From Enemella dayhoffiae (lineage in GTDB: Bacteria > Actinomycetota > Actinomycetes > Propionibacteriales > Propionibacteriaceae): a stretch of DNA of 64,000 nucleotides. The number at the start of each line of letters is the position of its first letter. The stretch's first letter is position 1. Position numbers and translations under genes: made by a program. Positions 17,508 through 28,380 of this stretch are shown piece by piece. The stretch spans positions 216,104 to 280,103 of the forward strand of contig NZ_NMVQ01000034.1 in the NCBI RefSeq assembly GCF_002250625.1, in the 5' to 3' direction. The notes beneath the pieces were generated by a model. That model was not told where the DNA came from. It saw only the letters and a list, made by a program, of their open reading frames with translations, and ran no database searches.

Positions 17508-18299
17508 GTGAGCACCTACAACCACGGACACCACGAGTCGGTCCTGCGGTCGCACCGCTGGCGCACCGTGGACAACTCCGCGGCCTATCTGGCCGATCGG
17601 CTCACCGGCAGCGAGCACCTGCTCGATGTGGGCTGTGGGCCCGGCACGCTGACGGTCGACCTGGCCCGGCACGTGGCCGCGGTGACCGCACTCGAGACCG
17701 GCCCCGAGGAGTTGGAGCTGTGCCGCCGCGAGGCCCACGAACAGGGCCAGGACTACCTCGAGTTCGTGGTCGGTGACGTGTCGGCGCTGGCGTTCCCCGA
17801 CGACACGTTCGACGTGACCCACGCCCACCAGGTGCTCCAGCACCTGATCGACCCGGTGGGCGCGCTGCGGGAGATGGCGCGAGTCACCCGCCCCGGCGGG
17901 CTGGTGGCGGTCCGCGACGTCGACTATGCGACCTTCACCTGGTTTCCGCAGAATCCGCCGCTGCAACGCTGGCTGGAGATCTATCAGGGACTGGCCCGGG
18001 CCAACCGGACCGAGCCCGACGCCGGCCGACGACTGCTGGCCTGGGCGCACGAGGCGGGTCTGCGCCGGGTGCTCCCCACCGCGACGGCGTGGTGCTTCGC
18101 CAACGACGCGGACCGTGCCTGGTGGGGCGGAATGTGGGCCGATCGGGTGCTGCAGTCCCGGTTCGCGGACCAGGCGTACGCCCGCTCTCTGGCCACCTCC
18201 GACGAACTGGCCGAGATCTCCGAGGCCTGGCGCGCGTGGGCCGAACACCCCGACGGCTGGATCTCGCTGACCCACGGCGAGCTGCTGATCGAGGTGTGA
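17508..18299 (+). CDS. Class I SAM-dependent methyltransferase
   Basis: 263 aa. SAM motif I is LLDVGCGPGTLTVDLA (residues about 38-53), motif II-III region EFVVGDVSALAFPDDTFD, motif IV DVTHAHQVLQHLIDP, then the MARVTRPGGLVAVRD strand typical of UbiE/Methyltransf_11 proteins. GTG 17508 is preferred to TTG 17466 because the domain begins STYNHGHHESVLRSH. Substrate unknown; neighbours give no pathway. Confidence 0.85.
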   Translation: MSTYNHGHHESVLRSHRWRTVDNSAAYLADRLTGSEHLLDVGCGPGTLTVDLARHVAAVTALETGPEELELCRREAHEQGQDYLEFVVGDVSALAFPDDTFDVTHAHQVLQHLIDPVGALREMARVTRPGGLVAVRDVDYATFTWFPQNPPLQRWLEIYQGLARANRTEPDAGRRLLAWAHEAGLRRVLPTATAWCFANDADRAWWGGMWADRVLQSRFADQAYARSLATSDELAEISEAWRAWAEHPDGWISLTHGELLIEV

Positions 18300-18302
18300 C
18301 CC

Positions 18303-18695
18303 TCAGCCGGCGCGCAGCACCTCCAGCAGTGCCCGGGCGTACGCGTCCTCGGCGTCTCGCCCGTCGTGGAAGCGGCCGTCGACCAGCACCACCCGGAAGC
18401 CGTCGGCGCGGGCCTCCAGCCGGTCGAAGCGCTCCCCCAGCGCCCGCCGCAGCTGGTCCTCCCGGGGCAGCCAGCGCACCTGGTCGGCCGGGATGGAGTC
18501 CAGCGCCCACTCGGTGGTGCCGTTGAACCGGATCAGCTGACCGTTGCTGAACTGCTCCACCTCGATCGTCATCTCGCTGACGACGAACACCTCGGCGTCC
18601 AGGTCGCGGTCGGGGATCATGAACCGGTCCCCACTGGCCGGGCTCCAGACCAGCCCGGCACCGGCGAGCTGGGCGGCCAGCTCGCAACTGATCAT
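18303..18695 (-). CDS. Conserved hypothetical protein coupled to Ku
   Basis: 130 aa, beginning MISCELAAQLAGAGLVWSPA, with GDRFMIPDRDLDAEVFVVSEMT and FNGTTEWALD. I recognise this as a small actinobacterial family often labelled 'pilus assembly protein CpaE', although it has no ATPase motif and no likeness to real CpaE. The ATG overlaps the Ku stop (ATGA), so it is the last gene of the WS/DGAT - DUF6912 - Ku run. Function unknown. Confidence 0.65.
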   Translation of the reverse strand: MISCELAAQLAGAGLVWSPASGDRFMIPDRDLDAEVFVVSEMTIEVEQFSNGQLIRFNGTTEWALDSIPADQVRWLPREDQLRRALGERFDRLEARADGFRVVLVDGRFHDGRDAEDAYARALLEVLRAG

Positions 18696-19555
18696 CAGCT
18701 GGCCTTGGACTTCTTGGACTTCGACTCGCTCTTCGTCCCCGTCTTCGACTCGGACTTGCCGCCGGCGGCCTCCTCGCGCCGCTTCTTGGCGGCCTCCACC
18801 GACGCGCGGAGGGCGGCGACCAGATCGACCACCTCGGCGTCCTTGGGGGCTTCCTCCTCCTCGGCGGCAACCTCGGTGCCAGCCAGCTTGGCGGTGACCA
18901 CCTCCTCGAGCGCCTCGCGATAGGAGTCGTGGTATTCCTCCGGGTCGAAGTCGCCGGCCAGTGCGTCGATGAACGTCTGCGCCATCTTGACCTCGGCGTC
19001 GGAGACCGTGATGTCGGAGGCCGGAGCGGCGAACTCGCCGTCGCGGATCTCGTCGGGCCAGATCATCGTGTGCATCAGCAGCTGGTCGTCCTTGACCCGG
19101 ATCAGCGCCAGCGATTCCCGGGAACGCAGCGCGACCTTGACCAGGGCGGCGCGGCCGGAGGCGCGCAGGGCGTCACGCAGCAGCACGTAGGGTTTGGCCC
19201 CGGGTCCGTCGGCCTCCATGAAGTAGGTCTTGGCGAAATAGGTGGGGTCGACCTCGGACTCCTCGACGAACTGGACCACCTCCACCGACTTGGTGGTGCT
19301 CAGCGGCAGGTTGTCGAAGTCGGACTGTTCCAGGATCGCCAGCCGGCCGTCGGCGGTCTCGTAACCCTTGGCGATCTCGGCGTACGGGATCTCCTTGCCG
19401 CACTTCTCGCAGACCCGCTTGTATTTGATCCGCCCGCCGTCCTCGGGGTGCACCTGCCGAAACGAGATGTCCTTCTCCTCGGTGGCACTGTAGAGCTTGA
19501 CCGGGATCGTCACCAGTCCGAAGGAGATGGCACCCTTCCAGATTGATCGTGGCAT
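18695..19555 (-). CDS. ku: Ku homodimeric DNA-end-binding protein
   Basis: Bacterial Ku binds double-strand breaks and recruits LigD for non-homologous end joining. 286 aa: MPRSIWKGAISFGLVTIPVKLYSAT start, conserved VCEKCGKEIPYAEIAKGYE, and a C-terminal charged tail (KKRREEAAGGKSESKTG... rich in Lys/Ser) typical of Ku extensions that contact DNA or LigD. No ligD is in the window. Begins one base after the upstream DUF6912-like stop, which suggests co-transcription. Confidence 0.95.
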   Translation of the reverse strand: MPRSIWKGAISFGLVTIPVKLYSATEEKDISFRQVHPEDGGRIKYKRVCEKCGKEIPYAEIAKGYETADGRLAILEQSDFDNLPLSTTKSVEVVQFVEESEVDPTYFAKTYFMEADGPGAKPYVLLRDALRASGRAALVKVALRSRESLALIRVKDDQLLMHTMIWPDEIRDGEFAAPASDITVSDAEVKMAQTFIDALAGDFDPEEYHDSYREALEEVVTAKLAGTEVAAEEEEAPKDAEVVDLVAALRASVEAAKKRREEAAGGKSESKTGTKSESKSKKSKAS

Positions 19556-19556
19556 C

Positions 19557-20066
19557 TCAGTTTTCCTTTCGGGATTGGGAATGCAGCCCGTCGAGCGCCT
19601 GCTCCAGCTCGCTCGGGTCGAACCAGAGCAGGTCGTGCTCGCTGAGTGCCTCGCGCACCGATTCGTCTTCCCACAGCTCCGGCAATTGCTTGCCGTGCAG
19701 GGATTCGGCGTACACCCGCAGGGCGGGCAGGCTTTCCGGGGCGTCGCGGAAGATGGCCCGGGCGGTACGCCACGGCAGCTCGGTCTGCGTCAGGCGGCCG
19801 TACGCCGCTTCGGCCGCGGCCGCACGCAGCGGCGTACTCACCTCGACAGCGAGCACCAGCCGATCGGCACCGGTGCGCAGGCAGTCGAGGGAGGCGAACA
19901 GCTGGGCGGCAAAGTCGGCCTCCTCGGTCTCGTCGGGGCCGTAACCGAACTCTTCGCGCAGCACCGACGTCGCCCCGAAAACGTGCTCGATAACGGATTG
20001 CGAGCCCGCTGCGGCCAGCTGACGGAGCTGATCCGGGGTCGTCGCCCAGAAGACCATGTCACCCAT
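19557..20066 (-). CDS. DUF6912-like hypothetical protein
   Basis: 169 aa (or 166 from the in-frame ATG 20057, the family-like start MVFWATTPDQLRQLA). Middle segment ADRLVLAVEV, RLTQTELPWRTARAIF and C-terminal HDLLWFDPSELEQAL resemble the DUF6912 family of actinobacteria; function unknown. ATG 20066 overlaps the WS/DGAT stop by 8 bp. It ends one base before ku. The family name rests on pattern recall and should be treated as probable. Confidence 0.6.
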   Translation of the reverse strand: MGDMVFWATTPDQLRQLAAAGSQSVIEHVFGATSVLREEFGYGPDETEEADFAAQLFASLDCLRTGADRLVLAVEVSTPLRAAAAEAAYGRLTQTELPWRTARAIFRDAPESLPALRVYAESLHGKQLPELWEDESVREALSEHDLLWFDPSELEQALDGLHSQSRKEN

Positions 20067-21738
20067 CGGCCACCCCCGGACCGCTCCCCGACCCGTTCTC
20101 CGACCCCAGCGGCGGCGTCGCCTTCTGCACGGTGGTTCGTCTTGCCGCCGCCTTCTTGACCGGGGCCTTCTTCACCGCGGCGCTCTGCTTGAGCGGCGCA
20201 GCCTTGGCCGGGGCCTTCTTGACCGGGGCCTTCTTGACCGGGGCCTTCTTCGCGGGCGCCTTCTTGGCTGCCTTCCTGGCGGCTGCCTTCTTGGCGGCCC
20301 GGGTGGGCTGCCGCGACGCCTCGGCCTGGGCCATCGTCTCGGCGAGTTCGTCGCGGGCCTCCAGCAGGCACTGCGCCAGCACCTCCAGGTCGCTCAACGC
20401 GCTCCGGTCGCCGGTCAGCCCGAAGAACACGTTGCCGTCATAGGAGGTCACCCCGATCGACAGCAGGTGCCCGGGCGCCAACGGCAGCACCGGGAAGCTG
20501 GCGACCATCGGCGCTCCCCCCGCATAGAGCGTGTGCTGCGGGCCGGGTGCGTTGGTGATCAACAGATCGTGCGGCCGCCGGGAAAGCGACTCCCCCACCC
20601 GAACGCCGAGCGCGTGCAGCGTGGTCGGAGCGAAACCGGCGATGTCGGAGATCGTCCGTGCCCCCACGGCGCGGCCGGTGTCGGTGTGTGCGCGGGTGCC
20701 GAAGGACACCTGGTGCAGCCGCATCAGCGCGTTCGGCTCGGCCAACGGCAACTGGATCAGGTGCGGCGCGACATGCGAACCGAGCGAGGTGGGTTCGCCG
20801 TCCTCATCGATCACGCTCATCGGCACCATCGCCAACAGCTCACCCCGGCGTACGCTCTCACCGCGGGTCGCCAGCCAGTCGCGCAGGCCACCGGCGATGA
20901 TCGCCAGCACCACGTCGTTGACCGTGTAGCGCTCCTGCATCCGCAGCGCCTTCAACCCCGCCAGCGGCATCGCCACCTGGGCCACCCGGCGCTGCTCCGA
21001 CGGCAGCCCCGCCAACGGGGAGTCGGCCCGCGGCCCGCCGCCGCGCAGCGCCGAACCGGCCAGGTCGCTGAACGCGCCGCCGAACCCGCCGACCGCCTCA
21101 CCGACCGCCAGTGCCGTGCCGAGCAGGTGGGTGACGCTGCGCCTGGTGGTGTCCACGAAGGAGCCGGCATCGGTCAGCCCCTCCCGCAGCGCGTCCACCA
21201 GCAGGTCGACCGGACGCGGCTCGGGGGCCGGCTCCCAGGTGGAGCGGCCGGGGCCGTCGCCCTCCTCCGGGCTGTCGTCCAGCAGCACCTGGCCCAGGTC
21301 GACCGCGTCGACCCCGTCGACCAGGCACTGGTGGGTCTTCATCACCAGTGCGAACCGGTTGTCGGCCAGCCCCTCGACCAGATAGACCTCCCACAGCGGC
21401 CGGTCCCGGTCCATCCGCCGACCCATCACCCGGCCGACGAACTCCTGCAGCTGCTGCATCGTGCCCGGTCGCGGCAGCGCCGAGCGCCGGACGTGGAAGG
21501 TGAGGTCGAAGTCCTGGTCGTCCACCCAGACGGGCGCGGCCAACGCGCCCGGCACCTGCAGCACCCGCATCCGATACCGCGGGACGAAGTCCAGCCGCTG
21601 GGAGATCAGCGCCACCAGCGACTCATAGTCGAAGTCGTCGGAGGCGCTGAAGATGTCCACCGTCCCGACATGGGCCGGTGTGTGCTGGGTGTCCCCGGCC
21701 AACATCGACACCTCACGAGCCGTCAGCCGCTGCGGCAT
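20059..21738 (-). CDS. Wax ester synthase/diacylglycerol acyltransferase (WS/DGAT) with Lys/Ala-rich tail
   Basis: Acyl-CoA:alcohol or diacylglycerol acyltransferase making storage lipids, membrane-associated. About 559 aa. The condensing motif normally HHxxxDG reads HQCLVDG, in KTHQCLVDGVDAVDLGQ. Later family motifs include TNAPGPQHTLYAGGAP. From about residue 485 the protein carries a tail of repeated KKAPVKKAP/KKAAARKAAKKAP units resembling histone H1-like proteins, then a Gly/Ser end. ATG 21738 follows a weak AGGTGG. Its mycobacterial counterpart also lies near secA. Confidence 0.88.
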   Translation of the reverse strand: MPQRLTAREVSMLAGDTQHTPAHVGTVDIFSASDDFDYESLVALISQRLDFVPRYRMRVLQVPGALAAPVWVDDQDFDLTFHVRRSALPRPGTMQQLQEFVGRVMGRRMDRDRPLWEVYLVEGLADNRFALVMKTHQCLVDGVDAVDLGQVLLDDSPEEGDGPGRSTWEPAPEPRPVDLLVDALREGLTDAGSFVDTTRRSVTHLLGTALAVGEAVGGFGGAFSDLAGSALRGGGPRADSPLAGLPSEQRRVAQVAMPLAGLKALRMQERYTVNDVVLAIIAGGLRDWLATRGESVRRGELLAMVPMSVIDEDGEPTSLGSHVAPHLIQLPLAEPNALMRLHQVSFGTRAHTDTGRAVGARTISDIAGFAPTTLHALGVRVGESLSRRPHDLLITNAPGPQHTLYAGGAPMVASFPVLPLAPGHLLSIGVTSYDGNVFFGLTGDRSALSDLEVLAQCLLEARDELAETMAQAEASRQPTRAAKKAAARKAAKKAPAKKAPVKKAPVKKAPAKAAPLKQSAAVKKAPVKKAAARRTTVQKATPPLGSENGSGSGPGVADG

Positions 21739-21894
21739 GCCACCTCCAGTCCCCGGCGGTACCGTCGAGATCCGCCTCGTTGCGGACCACGGTAGCCGAG
21801 TGCAGAACCGCGCGGACGGCGAGTTGTCCACAGATCTGGGCCGCCGGGGCCCGCGGTCGGGCCCGCACCGGACTCGCCGGGGCAGGCTGGGTGC

Positions 21895-22389
21895 ATGTCG
21901 ATCGCACCCGCACTGCTCGTCGAGAGCCACCTCCGACCGGCCCCCGACCACCGGCCCGCCGTGATCAGCTGGCAGCACACACCCGAGATCCTCGCCCACG
22001 CCCCGTTGCCGCTGGTCGACACCCCGAGCTGTGCGGTGGCGGGCGCGGATCCGCTGGACGAGCACACCCGCGGCCAGCTGAGCGCGGTCTGCGCGGCGAT
22101 CATCGACACCGTCGCCGGCCGACGGGCGCCCCAGCAGTTGGTGCGCTGGGTCGACGAACGAGCCCTGGCCGAGATCGTGCTGCGCGCCCGGCAGCAGCGG
22201 CGGCTGGGCCGGTCGGTGGGCGTACGCTCCCAGCGGTTCCAGCGAAACGACGACCGGGTGGAGGCCGTGCTGCGGATCAGCGACGGGAACCGGTCCGAGG
22301 CGGTGGCGCTGCGCTTCGACCAGCTCGGCCGACGGTGGATGTGCCTGGTGGCCGACTTCGGCCCCACGGTTCAGCCGCGGGTGGTGTAG
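21895..22389 (+). CDS. Rv3235 family protein
   Basis: 164 aa. The C-terminal half (QLVRWVDERALAEIVLRARQ, VRSQRFQRNDDRVEA, VALRFDQLGRRWMCLVADFG) matches the Rv3235/DUF6459 family, found beside secA in actinobacteria; function unknown. The N-terminus is Pro-rich and variable. Start ATG 21895 follows GGGTGC. Divergent from WS/DGAT with 156 bp between; its 3' end overlaps the converging deacetylase by 19 bp. Confidence 0.78.
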   Translation: MSIAPALLVESHLRPAPDHRPAVISWQHTPEILAHAPLPLVDTPSCAVAGADPLDEHTRGQLSAVCAAIIDTVAGRRAPQQLVRWVDERALAEIVLRARQQRRLGRSVGVRSQRFQRNDDRVEAVLRISDGNRSEAVALRFDQLGRRWMCLVADFGPTVQPRVV

Positions 22390-23315
22390 ACCTTGCCGGG
22401 CGAGGTGCCACCGAGCAGCTGTGACACCGTGACCAGCGTGTAGCCCTGCCCCTTGAGGTCGGTGATGATGCCGGGCACCGCGTTGACCGTGCTCGGGTGG
22501 ATGTCGTGCATCAGCACGATCGCACCCGGGTGCGCCTGCTTGCGGACGGCGTCGCGGGTGGCGCTGGCGCTGCGGGTCTTCCAGTCCATCGTGTCCACAT
22601 CCCACAGGATCACCGACTCCCCGACCGACGCGGCCGCCGAGTCGACGGCGGCGTTGCGCGCACCGTAGGGCGGCCGGAACACGGTCACGTCGCGCCCGGT
22701 GGTCTGCTTGAGCAGCGCGTGCGTCCCGCCGATCTCCCGGTTCAGCTTGTCCTTGCCGGCCCCGGCCAGGTTGGGGTGGCTCATCGAGTGGTCACCGAGC
22801 TCCATCCCCGGGGTGTCGGCGACCTGCTTGGTGATCGCCGGGTTGGCGCGGATGTTCACCCCCTGCTGGAAGAAGGTGGCCACCACCTGCTCCCTGGTGA
22901 GCATCTCCAGCAACCGCGGGGTGTCCTTGCTCGGCCCGTCGTCGAAGGTGAGCGCGATGCACTTCAGCTTGGCGCAGTCGACCTTGGCGCCCGGGGCGGG
23001 CTGCTGCACCGGGCCGGGCGGTGGCGCCGGAGTGGCCGGTGGCGCCGGCGGGGGCGGGGACGCGGGCTTCGGCGTACCCGGTTTCGCCGTGGCGGTCGAG
23101 GGGGCTGCCTGCGGCGGGGTGGTCACGGGGGCGGGAGTGGTCGGCGCCGCGGTGGTGGGGGCAACGGTCGTCGGCGCGGGGGTGCTGGCCGGCGGCGGTA
23201 CCGGCGTGGCGGCGGGCATCGCCTGCTCACCCGTGCCGGAGCAGCCGGCCAACGCGACCAGGACCAGGGCGGACAGGCCGACGCGCAGACCAGGGAAAGA
23301 AGCCATGACCCTCAT
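22371..23315 (-). CDS. Polysaccharide deacetylase (NodB domain) lipoprotein
   Basis: Exported metal-dependent deacetylase probably acting on peptidoglycan or another cell-wall glycan. Signal peptide with lipobox LVALAGC, then a Pro/Thr/Ala spacer of about 75 residues to span the wall, then the NodB fold: TFDDGPS (catalytic Asp), DHSMSHPNL (metal His), FRPPYGARN, DVDTMDW and LMHDIH. All five motifs are intact. ATG 23315; MASFPGL at 23306 is an alternative. Located downstream of secA on the same strand, though its own export would need only the general Sec route. Confidence 0.92.
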   Translation of the reverse strand: MRVMASFPGLRVGLSALVLVALAGCSGTGEQAMPAATPVPPPASTPAPTTVAPTTAAPTTPAPVTTPPQAAPSTATAKPGTPKPASPPPPAPPATPAPPPGPVQQPAPGAKVDCAKLKCIALTFDDGPSKDTPRLLEMLTREQVVATFFQQGVNIRANPAITKQVADTPGMELGDHSMSHPNLAGAGKDKLNREIGGTHALLKQTTGRDVTVFRPPYGARNAAVDSAAASVGESVILWDVDTMDWKTRSASATRDAVRKQAHPGAIVLMHDIHPSTVNAVPGIITDLKGQGYTLVTVSQLLGGTSPGKVYTTRG

Positions 23316-23370
23316 GCTAGGAGCCCACGGGCCGACCGTCCGGGCGACCCGCCCAGCGAATCGCCGGGGC

Positions 23371-26211
<2,841 letters not shown>

Positions 26212-26309
26212 GAGACTCCTGGCTCCCTAGGTTCTACATCCGTACGCCGCCCGCTGGCGGCAGCCTTCCCCATCGTAGGGGGTCGGGCCCAACCCTGCAG
26301 GGCGACGGC

Positions 26310-26711
26310 TCAGCGGCCGGTGGGACCGTCGCCGTCACCCAGGGCGTCCACGTTCCAGGCGTCGCCGCTCAGCTGATCGACCTCCAGCGGGTCGTCGCCC
26401 TCGGAGACCATCTCGTCCTGGTCCCGGTTGCCCTGTTCGGCGGCCGCCGAGTCGTCTTGTCCGAACTCGCCGCCGAAATCGGCCCACTCGTTGATCTCCT
26501 CACCGGAGGTGCGGACCCGCTCGTCCTCCAGGATCTGGTCGGCCCCCTCCACACCGGTGCCGTACGCGCCCTCGGAGCCGGGCTCGATGTCGTCCTCGTC
26601 GGCGCCCGGGTCGTCGACGTCATCGGGGTCGACCAGGTCGTCGGGGTCCAGGGTCTCGAAGGAGCCGTCGTCGGCGGTCGGGTCGAACTCGTCGTCGCTG
26701 CTGCGGGCCAT
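26310..26711 (-). CDS. Acidic hypothetical protein
   Basis: 133 aa, strongly acidic (Asp/Glu-rich, e.g. LDPDDLVDPDDVDDPGADED) with no hydrophobic segment, probably disordered. ATG 26711 has an excellent AGGAGG ribosome site, so it is likely expressed. Short recognisable elements INEWADFGGEFGQDD and DQLSGDAWNVDALGD do not identify a family for me. Located between secA and the YcaQ-like gene on the same strand. Confidence 0.65.
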   Translation of the reverse strand: MARSSDDEFDPTADDGSFETLDPDDLVDPDDVDDPGADEDDIEPGSEGAYGTGVEGADQILEDERVRTSGEEINEWADFGGEFGQDDSAAAEQGNRDQDEMVSEGDDPLEVDQLSGDAWNVDALGDGDGPTGR

Positions 26712-26778
26712 CGTCGTACCTCCTGATCGATCCGGTCGGGGAGGCCCAGAGTCTATGGTCGGTGACGAACCGCACTGC

Positions 26779-27978
26779 TCACAGGTGCCTGCGCAGCTCG
26801 TCGGCCAGGTCACCACGAGGCACCGCCCGGATCGCGCCGAGCCCGAGCCAGCCGGCCAGCTCGGCCAGCTCGGCGGCCAACTCCCGCGCCACGCGCGTGC
26901 CGTCGTGGCCGGCCTCCAGCCAGGCGGACTGCACGACCAACTCCCCCGCCGCCCGATCCGCCTTCAGGTCGACCCGGGCGACGAACTCCTCGCCCAGCAG
27001 GAACGGATAGACGTAGTAGCCGAAGCGCCGCTTCGGCTCGGGCACATAGATCTCGATCCGGTAGTCGAAGCCGAACAGCCCGGCCAACCGTTTGCGTTCG
27101 AACACCATCGAGTCGAACGGGCTGAGCAGGGCGCGGGCGGCCACGGTGCGCGGGCGGCGAGCGCCGTGCCACAGGTAGGCCGGCCCCCAGCCGGCGACGG
27201 TCACCGGTTGCAACTCCCCCCACTCGACCAGGGTGCTGACCGCCTGTCTCGTTTCGGCGACCGAGAGCCGGAAATAGTCGGCCAGGCAGCCGAGGCTGGC
27301 GACCCCGAGCGCGGTCGCGGCCCGGCGTACCAGGAACAGGTGCGAGTCGGCCACGCTCGGGGTGGGGGCCGCGACGACCGCGGCGGGCAGCACCTTCTCT
27401 GGCAGCGCGAACGCGCGCTCGAACTGGCTGTTGCGGTGCGCGGCGGTGATCCGGCCGCACCAGAACAGCCATTCGCAGGCGGTCTTCACCTCCGACCAGT
27501 TCCAGCCCCAGTGGTCGCGGCGGCGTACCTCGTCGTGCTCGAGCTGGCGGGCGGTGATCGGCCGCGGGGCGGCGGCGATGTCGGTGTACACCCGCTCCAC
27601 CAGGCCGGGCTGCTCGGCCTGCATCCGCCGGATCCCACCCCACGCCTCATCAGCGGCCCGCTCCATCCGGAAGCGCAGCGCCGGGGCCAGGGTGACGTCG
27701 ATCAGGCTGGCGGCGTGCCCCCAGTATTCGAAGAGTCGGCGCGGGGCCCGGTGGGCGGCGCGCTCCAGCAGTGCGGGGTCGTACGCCCCCAGCCGCGAAT
27801 ACAGCGGGAACTGGTGCGCCCGGGCGACCACGTTGATCGAGTCGATCTGGAACTGACCGAGCTGGTTGATCACCTGCTGCACCTGGCGCATCGTGACCGC
27901 GTCGGGGCGCGGCGCCGCCAGGCCCTGGGCGGCGATGGCAATCCGGCGGGCCTGCGCGATCCGCAGCGTGGTGGTCAT
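26779..27978 (-). CDS. Winged-helix DNA glycosylase, YcaQ/AlkX (HTH_42) family
   Basis: 399-aa member of the YcaQ-like family (HTH_42), which excises bulky alkyl or crosslinked bases. The catalytic QxQ/QxD segment appears as LGQFQIDSINVV (residues about 39-50), i.e. the QxD type. Further family marks: HRAPRRLFEYWGHAASL, WSEVKTACEWLFW, LLSPFDSMVFERKRLAGLF. ATG 27978. Followed upstream on the same strand by the PPOX gene, nine bases apart. Activity on a given lesion is inference from the family. Confidence 0.88.
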   Translation of the reverse strand: MTTTLRIAQARRIAIAAQGLAAPRPDAVTMRQVQQVINQLGQFQIDSINVVARAHQFPLYSRLGAYDPALLERAAHRAPRRLFEYWGHAASLIDVTLAPALRFRMERAADEAWGGIRRMQAEQPGLVERVYTDIAAAPRPITARQLEHDEVRRRDHWGWNWSEVKTACEWLFWCGRITAAHRNSQFERAFALPEKVLPAAVVAAPTPSVADSHLFLVRRAATALGVASLGCLADYFRLSVAETRQAVSTLVEWGELQPVTVAGWGPAYLWHGARRPRTVAARALLSPFDSMVFERKRLAGLFGFDYRIEIYVPEPKRRFGYYVYPFLLGEEFVARVDLKADRAAGELVVQSAWLEAGHDGTRVARELAAELAELAGWLGLGAIRAVPRGDLADELRRHL

Positions 27979-27987
27979 GAGGGCTGG

Positions 27988-28380
27988 TCAGGGCAGGGTG
28001 AGCAGCACGGCGGCGTCGTTGCGGCCGAAGCGGTTGCTGAACCGGGAGATGATGGCCTGCACCCCGAAGATGATCGGCACCTGGATGCCGTACTTCTTGC
28101 GGATCGCCCGGCGGGCCGCGGTCAGGTCGGGACCGGCGGTGACCACCTGGCCGGTGCCGACGATCTCCGCCGAGCCCGGTCTCGGCGTACCGGTGCGACT
28201 GCACGGCTGCACGGTCACCCTGGGGTCACGGCGCAACCGCTTGGTCTTCCAGGTGCTGGTCGAGGTGGTGAACGCGGCCCGGCCGTCGGGCAGGGCCGCG
28301 ATCCAGACCGGTGTGGCCACCGGGGTGCCGTCCTTCTTGAAAGTGGTCAGCAGGACGAACTGCTCGTCGGCGATCCTCAC
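27988..28380 (-). CDS. PPOX-class (F420/FMN-type) split-barrel oxidoreductase
   Basis: 130-aa pyridoxamine-5'-phosphate-oxidase-like split barrel, in actinobacteria commonly F420-dependent. Seen: [35 protein letters not shown], and ARRAIRKKYGIQVP. GTG 28380 overlaps the aminotransferase stop (GTGA). No substrate can be named; F420 use is inferred from family membership. Confidence 0.82.
   Translation of the reverse strand: MRIADEQFVLLTTFKKDGTPVATPVWIAALPDGRAAFTTSTSTWKTKRLRRDPRVTVQPCSRTGTPRPGSAEIVGTGQVVTAGPDLTAARRAIRKKYGIQVPIIFGVQAIISRFSNRFGRNDAAVLLTLP

Noticed and set aside
18303..18695. Pilus assembly protein CpaE
   Set aside because: The label is common for this family, but the 130-aa protein has no P-loop or receiver domain.
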